From: Devosia nitrariae
Lineage (GTDB): Bacteria > Pseudomonadota > Alphaproteobacteria > Rhizobiales > Devosiaceae
DNA length: 64,000 nt
NCBI RefSeq assembly: GCF_030160115.1
Contig: NZ_BSNS01000004.1
Coordinates: 124,001-188,000, forward strand
Reading direction: 5' to 3'
Part shown: positions 51,340-60,876 of the stretch, one piece after another
How positions within the stretch are numbered: the stretch's first letter is position 1
How the letters are laid out: every line of letters begins with the position of its first letter
Position numbers and translations under genes: made by a program
Notes under the pieces: model-generated
Databases searched by the model: none
What the model saw: the letters and a program-made list of their open reading frames with translations, nothing else
Told to the model about the DNA's origin: nothing

Positions 51340-52376
51340 CCACTAAATACAAGCCCGACCGCGAGAAAGATCGGCCCGCGGCACAGATCCTCGTCACCGA
51401 CGTCCTGCAACTCTACGCTGAAGAGGTCGCACCCGGTCACGCCAGGCCCGGCAAGACGTCGGAGCGTTTGGTTCAACTGGGAGAATGGTGGCAGGGGAAA
51501 ACGCTCGCGGAGGTCGCTGGCAAAACATGTCGCGAGTACACCGCATGGCGCGTCGGCCAGCCGTGGAAGAGCGCGAAGCCGGAAAAGACGGGCAAGCCCC
51601 CGAGAATGGTGACGGAAGCGGGTGTCCGCCGTGAGCTCGAAGACCTTCGGGCGGCCATCAATTACCACCGCAAAGAGGGCTATTGCCGAGAGGTTGTCGA
51701 GGTAACCTTGCCCGCGAAATCAGTTGCTAAAGAGCGGTGGCTGACGAGGACAGAGGCAGCGCGCCTGCTTTGGACGTGCTGGCGCACGCGGGAGATGCGT
51801 ACCATTCCAAAGGGACCGCGGCGCGGCCAGCTCGTCGTAAGCGACCGCTACCGATGGAGGCATCTCGCCAGGTTCATCCTCGTCGGCCTCTATACCGGGA
51901 CACGCGCGGCAGCGATCTGTGGCGCCGCTCTCAAAGTGACGCCGGGATCCGGCTACGTTGACCTCGACCAGGGCGTGCTTTATCGGAGGCCGCACGGCCG
52001 TGCGGAGACGAAGAAGAGGCAGCCGCCTGCCAGGTTGCCACCGCGCCTACTCTCCCATATTCGACGTTGGGCGCAGCATCGCGGCGATGACACGATCTCG
52101 AAAACTCATGTCGTCGAGTACCAAGGCGTGCCCATCAGAGAGACCAACAAGGCGTTCGCTCTTGCGGTGGCCGCTGCCGGCCTGGGTCCCGACGTGACAC
52201 CACACGTGCTTCGGCACACTGCCGCCACCTGGATGATGCAACACGGCGCGGATTTGTGGGACGCAGCGGGCTACCTCGGCATGAGCGTGCAGATGCTCGA
52301 GCGAACCTATGGGCATCACCACCCGGACCACCAGCAGAGCGCGATTGACGCGGTGACCGCCAAGCGTCGAAAGTAG
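51150..52376 (+). CDS. int: Tyrosine recombinase, prophage integrase
   Basis: A 408-residue protein. Catalytic features: LYTGTRAAAI (first Arg), PHVLRHTAATW (His and second Arg) and RTYGHHHPD (nucleophile Tyr). The N-terminal part (LWLKPAEYDRKTGKLRKRSV) is of the type common in alphaproteobacterial prophages. The start is TTG at 51150 or TTG 51162 after GAGAGAGAG. It lies next to a tRNA gene, the likely attachment site. Confidence 0.85.
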   Translation: MERELSRNSKGARLWLKPAEYDRKTGKLRKRSVWLIRDGEISLVTGCAPAEREEAEKQLADYIATKYKPDREKDRPAAQILVTDVLQLYAEEVAPGHARPGKTSERLVQLGEWWQGKTLAEVAGKTCREYTAWRVGQPWKSAKPEKTGKPPRMVTEAGVRRELEDLRAAINYHRKEGYCREVVEVTLPAKSVAKERWLTRTEAARLLWTCWRTREMRTIPKGPRRGQLVVSDRYRWRHLARFILVGLYTGTRAAAICGAALKVTPGSGYVDLDQGVLYRRPHGRAETKKRQPPARLPPRLLSHIRRWAQHRGDDTISKTHVVEYQGVPIRETNKAFALAVAAAGLGPDVTPHVLRHTAATWMMQHGADLWDAAGYLGMSVQMLERTYGHHHPDHQQSAIDAVTAKRRK

Positions 52377-52397
52377 CGTCACTATCGGGGGGTGAAC

Positions 52398-52856
52398 ATG
52401 AAACGGACTGTGGCGGCGGGCATAGCAGCAGCGATTGCGGTGGTCTTAGTCGGCGGAGCATTCGGTGTGCAGTACCTAGTCTCGCCCAAGACCTTCGACG
52501 AATGCATGCTCGCTGAGATGCGCGGTCAGGCTCAGGCAATGTACTCCATTGCTCGGACAGAATGCGAGCGGCGACACGGTGTGGAAGTCGAGATCTATGC
52601 CGATGCGGACGATTTCAGCTGGACTAACGAAGGTCCCTATACCGTCGTCAAGCTCTCAAGCGAAATCCTAGCGTCCTACACGCCTTCGAGGGGGCAGTTC
52701 GCGTTCTCAACGAAGCCATGCTCCGATGTTACCGCTGACGATATGGAGAAACACATTCCAAGTAGACCTGAGAACGGTGGTTTTAGGCTCGGCATAATGG
52801 CACCGTCAGACCCTCGCTGCCTGCAGCTACTCGAACTCTACGGCACGAGGAGATAG
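52398..52856 (+). CDS. Membrane-anchored hypothetical protein at prophage end
   Basis: A 152-residue protein with an N-terminal membrane segment (GIAAAIAVVLVGGAFGVQYL) and a cysteine-containing outer domain. GGGGG lies 5 bases before ATG 52398. It is the last gene of the prophage, a typical place for conversion genes. No family recognised. Confidence 0.55.
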   Translation: MKRTVAAGIAAAIAVVLVGGAFGVQYLVSPKTFDECMLAEMRGQAQAMYSIARTECERRHGVEVEIYADADDFSWTNEGPYTVVKLSSEILASYTPSRGQFAFSTKPCSDVTADDMEKHIPSRPENGGFRLGIMAPSDPRCLQLLELYGTRR

Positions 52857-52879
52857 TCCCCTAGAACAAATCGGGTTAC

Positions 52880-52939
52880 GGGGACAGGATGGGGACAGAA
52901 TGGGCGGAACAAAGCCGGATTTCGCCGACACGGGGACAG
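52880..52939. repeat. Three GGGGACAG direct repeats between int and tRNA
   Basis: Copies at 52880, 52891 and 52932. Short repeats close to an attachment site are the usual form of integrase arm-type binding sites. A TTGACC (52948) further on may be the tRNA promoter. Confidence 0.45.
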
Positions 52940-52997
52940 ATTGCCCCTTGACCCCTCCCCTACTGAGACCCTAGGAAAACTGGCGTCTCGGGCGCAT

Positions 52998-53073
52998 GGG
53001 CCCATAGCTCAATGGTTAGAGCCGACCGCTCATAACGGTCTGGTTCCAGGTTCGAGTCCTGGTGGGCCCACCA
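52998..53073 (+). tRNA. tRNA with CAT anticodon (Met or lysidine-type Ile2)
   Basis: Acceptor GGGCCCA pairs with TGGGCCC; D-arm GCTC/GAGC; anticodon stem GACCG-CTCATAA-CGGTC with CAT at 53031-53033; T-arm CCAGG-TTCGAGT-CCTGG; the CCA end is encoded. CAT may be elongator Met or Ile2; the sequence alone does not settle it. It is the likely host landmark for prophage integration. Confidence 0.95.
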
Positions 53074-53149
53074 GATACAATCGAGGTTCTCTGGATTCAT
53101 CGTCCGGCAGGGCACGGCGGCAGGACCGATGCGTCCGCCAGGGCTCTTT

Positions 53150-53345
53150 ACCGTTCCGCCTTCACTGGCGGCCTGGGCGGCCTTTTGCAATATGGGGCCA
53201 TTTCGGCACGTTGTTCTTCATCGCCCAGTTCCTTCAGGTCGGACAGGGCTACTCGCCTTTCGACGCCGGTTGCGCGTTCTGCCATGGACGGCGACGCTGT
53301 TCTTCGTTGCGCCAGTGGACGGCAACCTGATCCGCCGTGTCCAGC
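53150..53345 (+). pseudogene. Fragment of a DHA2-type MFS transporter, frameshifted
   Basis: One frame reads GTLFFIAQFLQVGQGYSPFD, then the neighbouring frame continues LRVLPWTATLFFVAPVDGNL. Together these match a membrane helix pair of EmrB/QacA-type drug transporters (Q-x-x-QGYSP-AGLR-LPWT). The reading frame breaks near 53268 and the rest of the gene is missing. A host gene remnant beside the tRNA. Confidence 0.65.
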
Positions 53346-53976
53346 GAGCGGCCGCTGATCTCGCTGGCTCTTGCGGCTCCCTTTTCGCCGGTCTGCTGTG
53401 CCCAGCCGTGGCGCCCGCAGCGGGCTCGTGCAGGTGGTGTGGCGGCTCTGCTGCAATCGATCCACAGCAGCCCTGCCACTGTGGATCAGCGCAGATCGCG
53501 CACGGAGTTTGACCTACCTAGCGCATATCGATGCCACCGCGACTCGAGTCGCTATCGACTTCTAAAGAGTAAGTGGCAACGAAAAATAAGACACCACATT
53601 AGCCAACCTACGCCGATTACTAGAATCCAGGACAGAAGAGCCAATGAAATAAGACGTAAAATCGGGGCATTATTGCTCCACTGTAACCCGCAGGAACAAT
53701 TAAAAACTTGATTCGCGACGATCGGGTACAACAATTTTTGAAAACCCACTAAAAAAGCAGTGACGGGAGGGAGACCTCCCTGATCCAGTCAAACAGGCTG
53801 TGAGACAGACACCGATACGGTACCATGCCACCGGCGTTCAGGCTGTGGCGGAGCTCGGAGCGACAATGGCGTCGCAGGTCAGGCCCCCTCGAAACCACTT
53901 AAGCATTTCTTAACTTCGGGATTGGAATTCGCAGCCGTCTCCCGCATTGTCAGTGCTTCATAAGGGGAGAGGACCG
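53346..53976. other. Intergenic stretch, mostly noncoding
   Basis: No convincing gene. A minus-strand frame at 53552-53749 (65 codons, GTG start) contains one membrane-like segment (LRLISLALLSWILVIGVGWL) in locally AT-rich DNA, but lacks a ribosome-binding site. A GGGAGG-GAGA-CCTCCC hairpin (53765-53780) is followed, on the minus strand, by T6 after eight bases and may be a terminator. This looks like decayed DNA. Confidence 0.4.
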
Positions 53977-54198
53977 ATGCAGTCGCGTGATGCCGTGTTG
54001 GAAGGGGCAAACCCAAACGAGATTGCGGCGTTGAGCCGTCTGGGCAATCAACCAGGTTACATGCCGTCGCCGGATCTGGCGGGAAGCCTTCAAGCAAAGG
54101 GCTGGATAGACCAGGCGGGCGACGTCTATCTGCTGACGATCACCGGCAGGACGCTTATCGAAAGGCCGCTCACCAAGGGATCACAAACCCTCGCATGA
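53977..54198 (+). CDS. Small winged-helix-like hypothetical protein
   Basis: A 73-residue protein. LAGSLQAKGWIDQAGDVYLL followed by TITGRTLIE resembles the last helix and wing of MarR-like domains. GGAGAGG lies 5 bases before ATG 53977. It may regulate the adjoining polysaccharide genes, but is short. Confidence 0.5.
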   Translation: MQSRDAVLEGANPNEIAALSRLGNQPGYMPSPDLAGSLQAKGWIDQAGDVYLLTITGRTLIERPLTKGSQTLA

Positions 54199-54482
54199 GG
54201 GTTGACGAAAGAAAGGCAGTTGCCGCGGCATGGTTGATGCGGCGGTTCGGTGGCCAGAACCACAATTCCCCCATCCACTTGCGCTCTGACCAGCCGGTTG
54301 CAACAATGGTGCAACCATCCTCTACGCGCTCGGCGTGCCCAGCAATGCCACTTGCCTGATGACTGACCCCGTGCAATACTTAATAGTGAGTTAATAACAT
54401 CGAAGAGAGAGCTTAACCAACGTTAGTAGTTTGGCGAATGCGGCGCGTCCAAATGAAATGCGAAGGTTTTGGGGAAAACGAG

Positions 54483-55265
54483 ATGAGTGATCGCGCCGCT
54501 TATTCTCTGCCGAGAGAATCTGACGTAATAAATCACGTCAAAACGATAGCTTCCAGCGAATCGACATATCAAGGATCCATTTTTTCTTTGGATTGCAGCG
54601 GGCTGGCTGCGAACTTCTTTGGAAAACTCCCTGAGAAGCCACCACAGAACCTAAGCCGCACTGTTCAACTGGCCGCCAAGCGATTTCTCGATATTCTGCT
54701 ATCGTTGGCAGTATTAGCGTTTTTGGCTCCACTTATGCTGATCGTTGCGGCAGTTATCAAGATCAATAGTTCTGGACCAGTACTGTTTAAGCAGGAGCGG
54801 GAAGGCACTTTAGGGAAAACCTTCTCTATTCTAAAGTTCAGGACGATGTATGTGAATGACTGCGATCCTTCCGGTGTCAGGCAAACAACGCAAGCCGATT
54901 CACGCGTGACTCAGGTCGGCAATTTTCTGCGCCGAACGAGCATTGATGAGCTTCCCCAACTCCTCAACGTGGTAAAGGGTGACATGTCTATCGTCGGACC
55001 CAGGCCTCACGTCAAAGGACAGCAGGCCGCAGGCCTTGCCTACCGCGAACTCGTCCCATACTACGAGATGCGCCACATGATGCGCCCTGGCTTGACGGGC
55101 TGGGCGCAAGCCAACGGATATCGTGGTCCCACCATCGACCGGATCCTGTCAAAGGCGCGCATCGACCATGATGTCGCCTATGTTCAGAACTTTTCGCTTT
55201 GGCTGGACATCGTCATCATTTTCCGCACGCTAAAGGCGGAATTCATAACCGGGAACGGCTACTGA
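54483..55265 (+). CDS. Undecaprenyl-phosphate sugar-phosphate transferase
   Basis: A 260-residue protein of the bacterial sugar transferase (ExoY/WcaJ) family: AAKRFLDILLSLAVLAFLAP membrane helix, VLFKQEREG, FSILKFRTMY, DELPQLLNVVKGDMSIVGPR and PGLTGWAQANG. It loads the first sugar phosphate onto the lipid carrier for exopolysaccharide or O-antigen synthesis. It lies apart from, and convergent with, the rml cluster. Confidence 0.9.
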   Translation: MSDRAAYSLPRESDVINHVKTIASSESTYQGSIFSLDCSGLAANFFGKLPEKPPQNLSRTVQLAAKRFLDILLSLAVLAFLAPLMLIVAAVIKINSSGPVLFKQEREGTLGKTFSILKFRTMYVNDCDPSGVRQTTQADSRVTQVGNFLRRTSIDELPQLLNVVKGDMSIVGPRPHVKGQQAAGLAYRELVPYYEMRHMMRPGLTGWAQANGYRGPTIDRILSKARIDHDVAYVQNFSLWLDIVIIFRTLKAEFITGNGY

Positions 55266-55387
55266 AGGAGCCGATGGTCGGCTCCCACGCAGCCAGCCCT
55301 CATGGCAACGGAACACCACCCGCACGCGTTGGATTGCTGAGCGATTAATCGTTCGGAAGCCACCCTGCGCCTCTCTTGTCGCTCGGA

Positions 55388-56776
55388 TTATTCCCGCACC
55401 ATTTCCTCGGCCATTTTTAGCCCCCATGCCAACATCTCCTCCGCTCGCCCACGCGTATGGCCCTCCACGTAGCAACGCAGTTCCAGTGCATTGCCCGAGG
55501 GGCGATAATGCACGATATCACCACCGTCGAGCATGAACTGCAGGCCATCGATTTCGGAGACGCGCTTAATTCGCCCCTGCACGGCGAACAGTCCATCTGC
55601 AAAACCCGGGTCTTCGCGCATGCGCTTGAGGAAAAACGCCGCCCTGTGCTGCGGAACATGCTCCAGCCGATCGCTGAGCGCCGACTGCAGCGGCAGGGTA
55701 GAGATGAGCTCGGCGACGGACGTGCCCTTCGTTGAAGTGAGCGCCAACACGGCGAGGATTGGCAAAACTGCATCGCGCGTCCGCAGGGCAGAGAGCTGCT
55801 CGGTGCCGGCGAGATTTACGTCACCGCCGAGAAGCGTCCCGCCGTTTGCCTCGAACCCGACCACCCTGTGGGCACCCGAGGCGAGCGCCTCCTCCATTCC
55901 CGCTATGACATATGGCGAACCGACTCGCGTACGCCACACTTTGCTGAAAAAGCCGGTACGCTCGATGGCCGAGTTGGAGGTCACGGGCGTAACGACTGCG
56001 TCCGCTCCGAGAAACTGTGCTGCTAGGAGACCCAAGACGTCCCCACGCACGAACTCGCCCTCCCCGTCCATTACCAGCGGGCGATCACCATCGCCATCCG
56101 CCGAGACGATAGCGTCCAGCCCAAACTCCCGCAGCCAGCCGGATAGCGGGGCAAAGATCGCGTCGTTGAGGGCCTCCGTGTCGACCGCAATGAAATGGTC
56201 GACGTGCCCGAGCGGCACCACTTCTGCCCCGAACGCGTCCAGGATACGTGCGAGCACGCCGCGCAAGCCGGCAACAGCGCAGCGTAGATAGTGGGCCGCC
56301 GCCGCATCTGCTTCATCAACTGCCACCGCGCCGGTCTCGACCGCCTTGGCGCCCGAGAGCGCAGCGACGATGCCGACCTCGTCAGCCTTGCCGATCTCTC
56401 CAGTCGGCAGATAGAACTTCAGCCCGTTCCGGTCGATCGGAATGTGGCTGCCGGTGACCATGACCGCAGGTCCCCCGCCCGCCGTCGCGTATAATGCCAA
56501 TGCAGGGGTTGGCAACACGCCGCAATCGACGGGCTCCAGCCCCGCTGCCGCGACAGAAGCGGCGCAGTCTGCGGTGATTGCAGGACTGCTCGGCCGCAGA
56601 TCACGCCCTATGAAGACGCGCCCTGAGCCGACCTCGCCCTTGCTTTCCAGATGCCTGAGGAAGGCGGCCATATAACGTCGGGCGGCCTCTCCCTCTAGGT
56701 CCGAGACCAGACCGCGCAGGCCGCTTGTGCCGAATTTGAGGCTCTCCGCCGCCATCCATGTCCCCGCATAGGGCAT
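55388..56776 (-). CDS. Phosphomannomutase/phosphoglucomutase
   Basis: A 462-residue protein. FGTSGLRG near the N-terminus, VTGSHIPIDRNG (phosphoserine loop), ADGDGDRP (metal loop), EANGG (sugar loop) and RPSGNALELRCYVE (phosphate-binding loop) are in order. It interconverts hexose 6- and 1-phosphates and so supplies the nucleotide-sugar genes next to it. ATG 56776 or 56755 may be the start. Confidence 0.9.
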   Translation of the reverse strand: MPYAGTWMAAESLKFGTSGLRGLVSDLEGEAARRYMAAFLRHLESKGEVGSGRVFIGRDLRPSSPAITADCAASVAAAGLEPVDCGVLPTPALALYATAGGGPAVMVTGSHIPIDRNGLKFYLPTGEIGKADEVGIVAALSGAKAVETGAVAVDEADAAAAHYLRCAVAGLRGVLARILDAFGAEVVPLGHVDHFIAVDTEALNDAIFAPLSGWLREFGLDAIVSADGDGDRPLVMDGEGEFVRGDVLGLLAAQFLGADAVVTPVTSNSAIERTGFFSKVWRTRVGSPYVIAGMEEALASGAHRVVGFEANGGTLLGGDVNLAGTEQLSALRTRDAVLPILAVLALTSTKGTSVAELISTLPLQSALSDRLEHVPQHRAAFFLKRMREDPGFADGLFAVQGRIKRVSEIDGLQFMLDGGDIVHYRPSGNALELRCYVEGHTRGRAEEMLAWGLKMAEEMVRE

Positions 56777-56782
56777 CCCGCT

Positions 56783-57652
56783 TTATCGACTGGCTAAGAT
56801 TGTGAACAGGTACTGGCCATACGCGCTCTTGCCGACCTTGCTTGCCAGTTCCTCGAGCTGTCGCTCCCCGATATAACCCATCCGGAACGCAATCTCCTCT
56901 GGGCAGGCGATCTTGAACCCCTGTCGTTTCTCCAAGGTCGCCACAAACTGAGCCGCATCAAGCAGACTGTCTGGCGTGCCGGTATCGAGCCAGGCGTAGC
57001 CGCGCCCCATCAGTTCAACGGAAAGCTGCCCGCGCTCGAGATAAACCCGGTTCACATCGGTGATCTCAAGCTCGCCGCGGGCCGACGGCTTGAGACCGGC
57101 AGCGATATCGACCACCTGCTCGTCATAGAAGTAGAGACCAGTCACCGCCCAGTTCGAACGCGGGGCCGCCGGTTTTTCCTCGATGCTGACGGCGCGCATC
57201 TGGCTGTCGAACTCGACGACGCCGTACCGTTTGGGATCAGAGACATGATAGGCAAAGATGCTGGCGCCGTTGGTGCGTTGGGTGCCGGTGCGCAGCAATT
57301 GCTGCAGTCCATGGCCATAGAAGATGTTGTCTCCAAGGACCAGTGCAGACGGACCACCGGCGACGAAGTCTGCCCCGATGACGAACGCTTCCGCCAGCCC
57401 GTTTGGCGACGGCTGCACTGCGTAGTCAATGGCAAGCCCCCATTGCGAGCCGTCGCCCAGCAACCGCTTGAAATTTTCTGCATCGTTCGGAGTCGTGATA
57501 ACCAATATCTCGGTGACCCCCGCCAGCATCAATGTGGTCAGCGGATAGTAGATCATCGGCTTGTCGTAGATAGGCGTAAGCTGCTTCGAAGTGGCTGTGG
57601 TGATAGGGTGAAGGCGGGTTCCGCTGCCGCCGGCGAGAATGATACCCCTCAT
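56783..57652 (-). CDS. rmlA: Glucose-1-phosphate thymidylyltransferase
   Basis: A 289-residue protein: [20 protein letters not shown] (nucleotide-binding loop), [30 protein letters not shown] and [13 protein letters not shown]. It makes dTDP-glucose from glucose-1-phosphate and dTTP, the first step to dTDP-rhamnose. ATG 57652 is preferred to the TTG at 57661. Confidence 0.95.
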   Translation of the reverse strand: MRGIILAGGSGTRLHPITTATSKQLTPIYDKPMIYYPLTTLMLAGVTEILVITTPNDAENFKRLLGDGSQWGLAIDYAVQPSPNGLAEAFVIGADFVAGGPSALVLGDNIFYGHGLQQLLRTGTQRTNGASIFAYHVSDPKRYGVVEFDSQMRAVSIEEKPAAPRSNWAVTGLYFYDEQVVDIAAGLKPSARGELEITDVNRVYLERGQLSVELMGRGYAWLDTGTPDSLLDAAQFVATLEKRQGFKIACPEEIAFRMGYIGERQLEELASKVGKSAYGQYLFTILASR

Positions 57653-57682
57653 TTGAACCAAACCACTCCAACACGCTGCAGA

Positions 57683-58561
57683 CTATGGACGGACCAACCG
57701 GCTCACCACCTCACAGAGCGAGTCCTGCCAAACGGGCAGTTCCACGCCATGCACTTCGGCCAGTTTTGCTGATGAAAGTCTCGAATTCGCCGGGCGACGA
57801 GCCGGGGTCGGATAGTCGACTGTATCAATGGCGGTAATGCTCGCGTTCGGTCCCCCCATGTCGCCGGAAACAGTCATGATTGCGCAGGCGAAATCCGCCC
57901 AACTGGCTTCGCCTCCTGCGGTCATATGAAAGGTGCCACGGAGCGCAGCTTCGTCTGGCATGTTCACCAGGTTCCGCCCCACGGCGAGGACGGCGTCGGC
58001 AATGTCCAATGCCGACGTTGGACTGCCCAGTTGGTCTCTGACCACTCGCACTTCGGGACGGTCCGACGCCAGGCGGAGCATTGTTTTGAGAAAGTTGCCG
58101 CCGAAGGGCGAATAGACCCATGCGGTGCGCAGAATGACGTGGTTCGCGGTTCCGGCGATCACGGCTCGCTCGCCCGCAAGCTTACTTCTGCCGTACGCGC
58201 CCAACGGCCGAGTCGCGTCGGTCTCGACATAGGGCACCGATTTCTGGCCGTCGAACACATAGTCGGTCGAGATGTGGATGATAGGTATACCGAGCTCAGC
58301 AGCGACAGTGGCTAAGTGCCCCGGCGCTTCTCCGTTGACCGTCTGCGCCAGCTCCGGTTCCGTTTCAGCTTTGTCGACCGACGTGTAGGCGGCCGCCGAA
58401 ACGATCACGTCGGGTTCCATCGCCGCGAGAAGGCCACCGGCGCCTTCGGCACGGGCGAGATCAAGTTCAGGTCGACCTACCGGCAGAATGTTCGTGTCGC
58501 CCGCTCGCTCGAGCAGCGCCGTCACGATCTGCCCGGTCTTGCCAGTCACTAGGACACGCAT
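57683..58561 (-). CDS. rmlD: dTDP-4-dehydrorhamnose reductase
   Basis: A 292-residue SDR protein: [14 protein letters not shown] (NAD(P)-binding), [10 protein letters not shown], and [14 protein letters not shown] (Tyr-x3-Lys). It does the last reduction to dTDP-L-rhamnose. It overlaps rmlB by 13 bases. Confidence 0.95.
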   Translation of the reverse strand: MRVLVTGKTGQIVTALLERAGDTNILPVGRPELDLARAEGAGGLLAAMEPDVIVSAAAYTSVDKAETEPELAQTVNGEAPGHLATVAAELGIPIIHISTDYVFDGQKSVPYVETDATRPLGAYGRSKLAGERAVIAGTANHVILRTAWVYSPFGGNFLKTMLRLASDRPEVRVVRDQLGSPTSALDIADAVLAVGRNLVNMPDEAALRGTFHMTAGGEASWADFACAIMTVSGDMGGPNASITAIDTVDYPTPARRPANSRLSSAKLAEVHGVELPVWQDSLCEVVSRLVRP

Positions 58562-59628
58562 TCAACGGCCTCTTGCGAGTTCGGCGCGATCACGCCGAGC
58601 CGTTCACCACCGTAGTGCCGGCGCAGTGGCTGCCACCACCAGTTGTTATCGAGGTACCAGTCGACGGTTTTCTCGATTCCGGTCTCAAACGTCTCCTTCG
58701 CCCGCCAGCCAAGTTCCAGTTCCAGCTTGGTTGAATCGATCGCATAGCGCGCGTCATGCCCCGGTCGGTCGGCCACGAAACTGATCAGCCTTTCGCGCGG
58801 CGCCCTCTCGGGTCGACGTTCATCCAGCAACGCGCAGATGCGCCGGACCACGTCGATGTTGCGGCGTTCGTCGCGGCCGCCGACATTGTAGGTTTCGCCG
58901 ATGCGACCGCGGTCGATGATGACGTCGAGGGCCCGGGCGTGATCGCCGACATACAACCAGTCGCGAACATTCTCGCCGGTGCCGTACACTGGCAACGTTT
59001 GCTCCTCGAGCGCATTCAGGATTGTGAGCGGAATGAGTTTTTCCGGGAAATGATAGGGCCCGTAGTTGTTTGAGCAGTTCGATACCAGGATGGGCAAGTC
59101 ATAAGTCCTCGCCCAAGCTTTGGCGAGATGATCCGCCGCCGCCTTGGATGCGGCATAGGGGGAGCTTGGATCATAAGGACTCGTCTCGGAGAAAAAACCT
59201 GTACTGCCGAGCGAGCCGTAGACCTCGTCAGTAGAAACATGCAGGAAGCGAAACCCGTCTCGTGCCGCTAGACTGAGGCCATCCAGATAGCCGCGAGTGG
59301 TTTCGAGCAGTGTATAGGTGCCAATGACGTTGGTGTGAATGAAGGCATCGGCATCAGCAATGGACCGGTCGACATGGCTTTCCGCGGCCAGATGCATGAC
59401 CCGATCCGGCCGAAAGCTTTCAAACGCAGCGGTCATGGCCCGCCGGTCACATATGTCGGCCCTCAGGAAGCGGTAGTTGCTCCGCCCCTCGACCTGACGC
59501 AGTGACGCCAGGCTTCCGGCATAGGTCAGCTTGTCGACAGTAAGCACGTCATAGCCCTTGGCCACGACAAGTTGGCGAACCAGTTCGGAACCAATGAACC
59601 CGGCGCCGCCAGTGACGAGGACGCGCAT
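58549..59628 (-). CDS. rmlB: dTDP-glucose 4,6-dehydratase
   Basis: A 359-residue SDR protein: [47 protein letters not shown] (Tyr-x3-Lys) and [19 protein letters not shown]. It makes dTDP-4-keto-6-deoxyglucose. It is directly adjacent to rmlC (one base apart). Confidence 0.95.
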   Translation of the reverse strand: MRVLVTGGAGFIGSELVRQLVVAKGYDVLTVDKLTYAGSLASLRQVEGRSNYRFLRADICDRRAMTAAFESFRPDRVMHLAAESHVDRSIADADAFIHTNVIGTYTLLETTRGYLDGLSLAARDGFRFLHVSTDEVYGSLGSTGFFSETSPYDPSSPYAASKAAADHLAKAWARTYDLPILVSNCSNNYGPYHFPEKLIPLTILNALEEQTLPVYGTGENVRDWLYVGDHARALDVIIDRGRIGETYNVGGRDERRNIDVVRRICALLDERRPERAPRERLISFVADRPGHDARYAIDSTKLELELGWRAKETFETGIEKTVDWYLDNNWWWQPLRRHYGGERLGVIAPNSQEAVECVS

Positions 59629-60204
59629 TCAGGCCTCCACGGTAGAGTGGCGAAAATAGTGGGGCAGGTCTCGCAGGCGTGGCTGCTGGCCATCCCTGGC
59701 CGAAAGGTGTCGGGGGTCAGCTTCCGCGGGCCAAGTCACGCCAATATCGGGATCGTCCCAGAGCACGCCCTTGTCGCGTTCGCGGTCATAGTAGTTGGTC
59801 ACCTTGTAGGCGACGAGCGTATCGGGCGTCAGCGTGCAGAACCCATGCAGGAACCCCACCGGAACCCAGAGCTGGTTCCCTTCATCCGCTGTAAGCATAG
59901 CCGAGACCCATTTGCCAAAAGTCGGCGACCCTGTGCGGATGTCGACCGCCACGTCGAAAATGGCGCCTGCCACGCAGCGAACCAGCTTGCCCTGCGCTGA
60001 TGGCTCGCTCTGAAAGTGTAACCCTCGAACGACACCAGGGCTCCTGCTGAGCGACTGGTTCTCCTGCACGAATGTCACGTTCGCAACATTGGCAACGAAC
60101 CAGTCATTTCGAAAGGTTTCCGAGAAGTATCCTCGGTCATCGCCATGGCGCGACGGCGTTATCTCGGCGACGTCCGCAATCTCTAGACGGTACAACTTCA
60201 TCAC
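59629..60204 (-). CDS. rmlC: dTDP-4-dehydrorhamnose 3,5-epimerase
   Basis: A 191-residue cupin: DDRGYFSETFRNDWF, FVQENQSLSRSPGVVRGLHF (catalytic His), KLVRCVAGAIFDVAVDIR and LWVPVGFLHGFCTL. It epimerises the keto sugar. First gene of the rmlCBDA-phosphomutase operon. Confidence 0.95.
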   Translation of the reverse strand: MMKLYRLEIADVAEITPSRHGDDRGYFSETFRNDWFVANVANVTFVQENQSLSRSPGVVRGLHFQSEPSAQGKLVRCVAGAIFDVAVDIRTGSPTFGKWVSAMLTADEGNQLWVPVGFLHGFCTLTPDTLVAYKVTNYYDRERDKGVLWDDPDIGVTWPAEADPRHLSARDGQQPRLRDLPHYFRHSTVEA

Positions 60205-60284
60205 GCAGACTCCGGTGAACTAAAACGTCTCTGTCCTCGAGCTGCCTTCTCACACCGCAGCTTCGACGACGTCACAAACGCAAC

Positions 60285-60548
60285 TTAGTCGGCAGCGACG
60301 AACTCGTGCCGCAGGGTCGTGAAGAGAATTTTCAGATCAAGCCAGAAGGTGGAGATCTGGGTATCGTTGACGTTGAAATCGATACGGGCGCCGGTTTTCC
60401 GGCGACTGTCTGCAGCAGGCATACGCCTCGGCAGTAGCTGGCGGCGGACCGGTGGGTGTGGCGGAATCCGTGCCGAGCGCCCTGTGCCGAACGCTAGCTC
60501 CTCAATGCAATCGAAGTCCCTCATTGGCCCCCCGCCTGAGCCGATCAA
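60285..60548 (-). pseudogene. Remnant of a sugar-phosphate transferase C-terminus
   Basis: The frame ends ISTFWLDLKILFTTLRHEF, the C-terminal helix of bacterial sugar transferases; the intact gene at 54483 ends with FSLWLDIVIIFRTLKAEF. The upstream 55 codons are scrambled and no catalytic motif remains. Probably a decayed second glycosyl-1-phosphate transferase. Confidence 0.6.
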
Positions 60549-60876
60549 ATGAAAAACCGAGGCCTAATTCAACATAAGGTTACCAAATATTTAATACTCG
60601 CCAACCCCAAAAACTACGGACTTGTACTTGGCGCGGGTGCCAAGGACCTCCGACGCACCATATGCTTCGGGCGAATTATCAATCAATGCATGGAGTTAGG
60701 ACCGTTCTGTCACGCGTGGAGATAACGGTCGTCCAACGCGTTTTCATGGGCGCAGGTCAGGGCTGCGGAGGGCGCATGAGAACGTCGGAGCAGCGATACG
60801 GGCGCATCTTGCCTCTCCACTCACGATACAATGATGGCGTTGGATTATCTGTGGCCGGAGTAGTCACTCCTGCCGG
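60549..60876. other. Intergenic stretch without convincing gene
   Basis: 328 bases of lower GC between the rml operon and the glycosyltransferases. A plus-strand frame at 60662-61024 has no recognisable protein character and overlaps the glycosyltransferase. Promoter sequences for the rml operon may be here, but none is clear. Confidence 0.5.
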
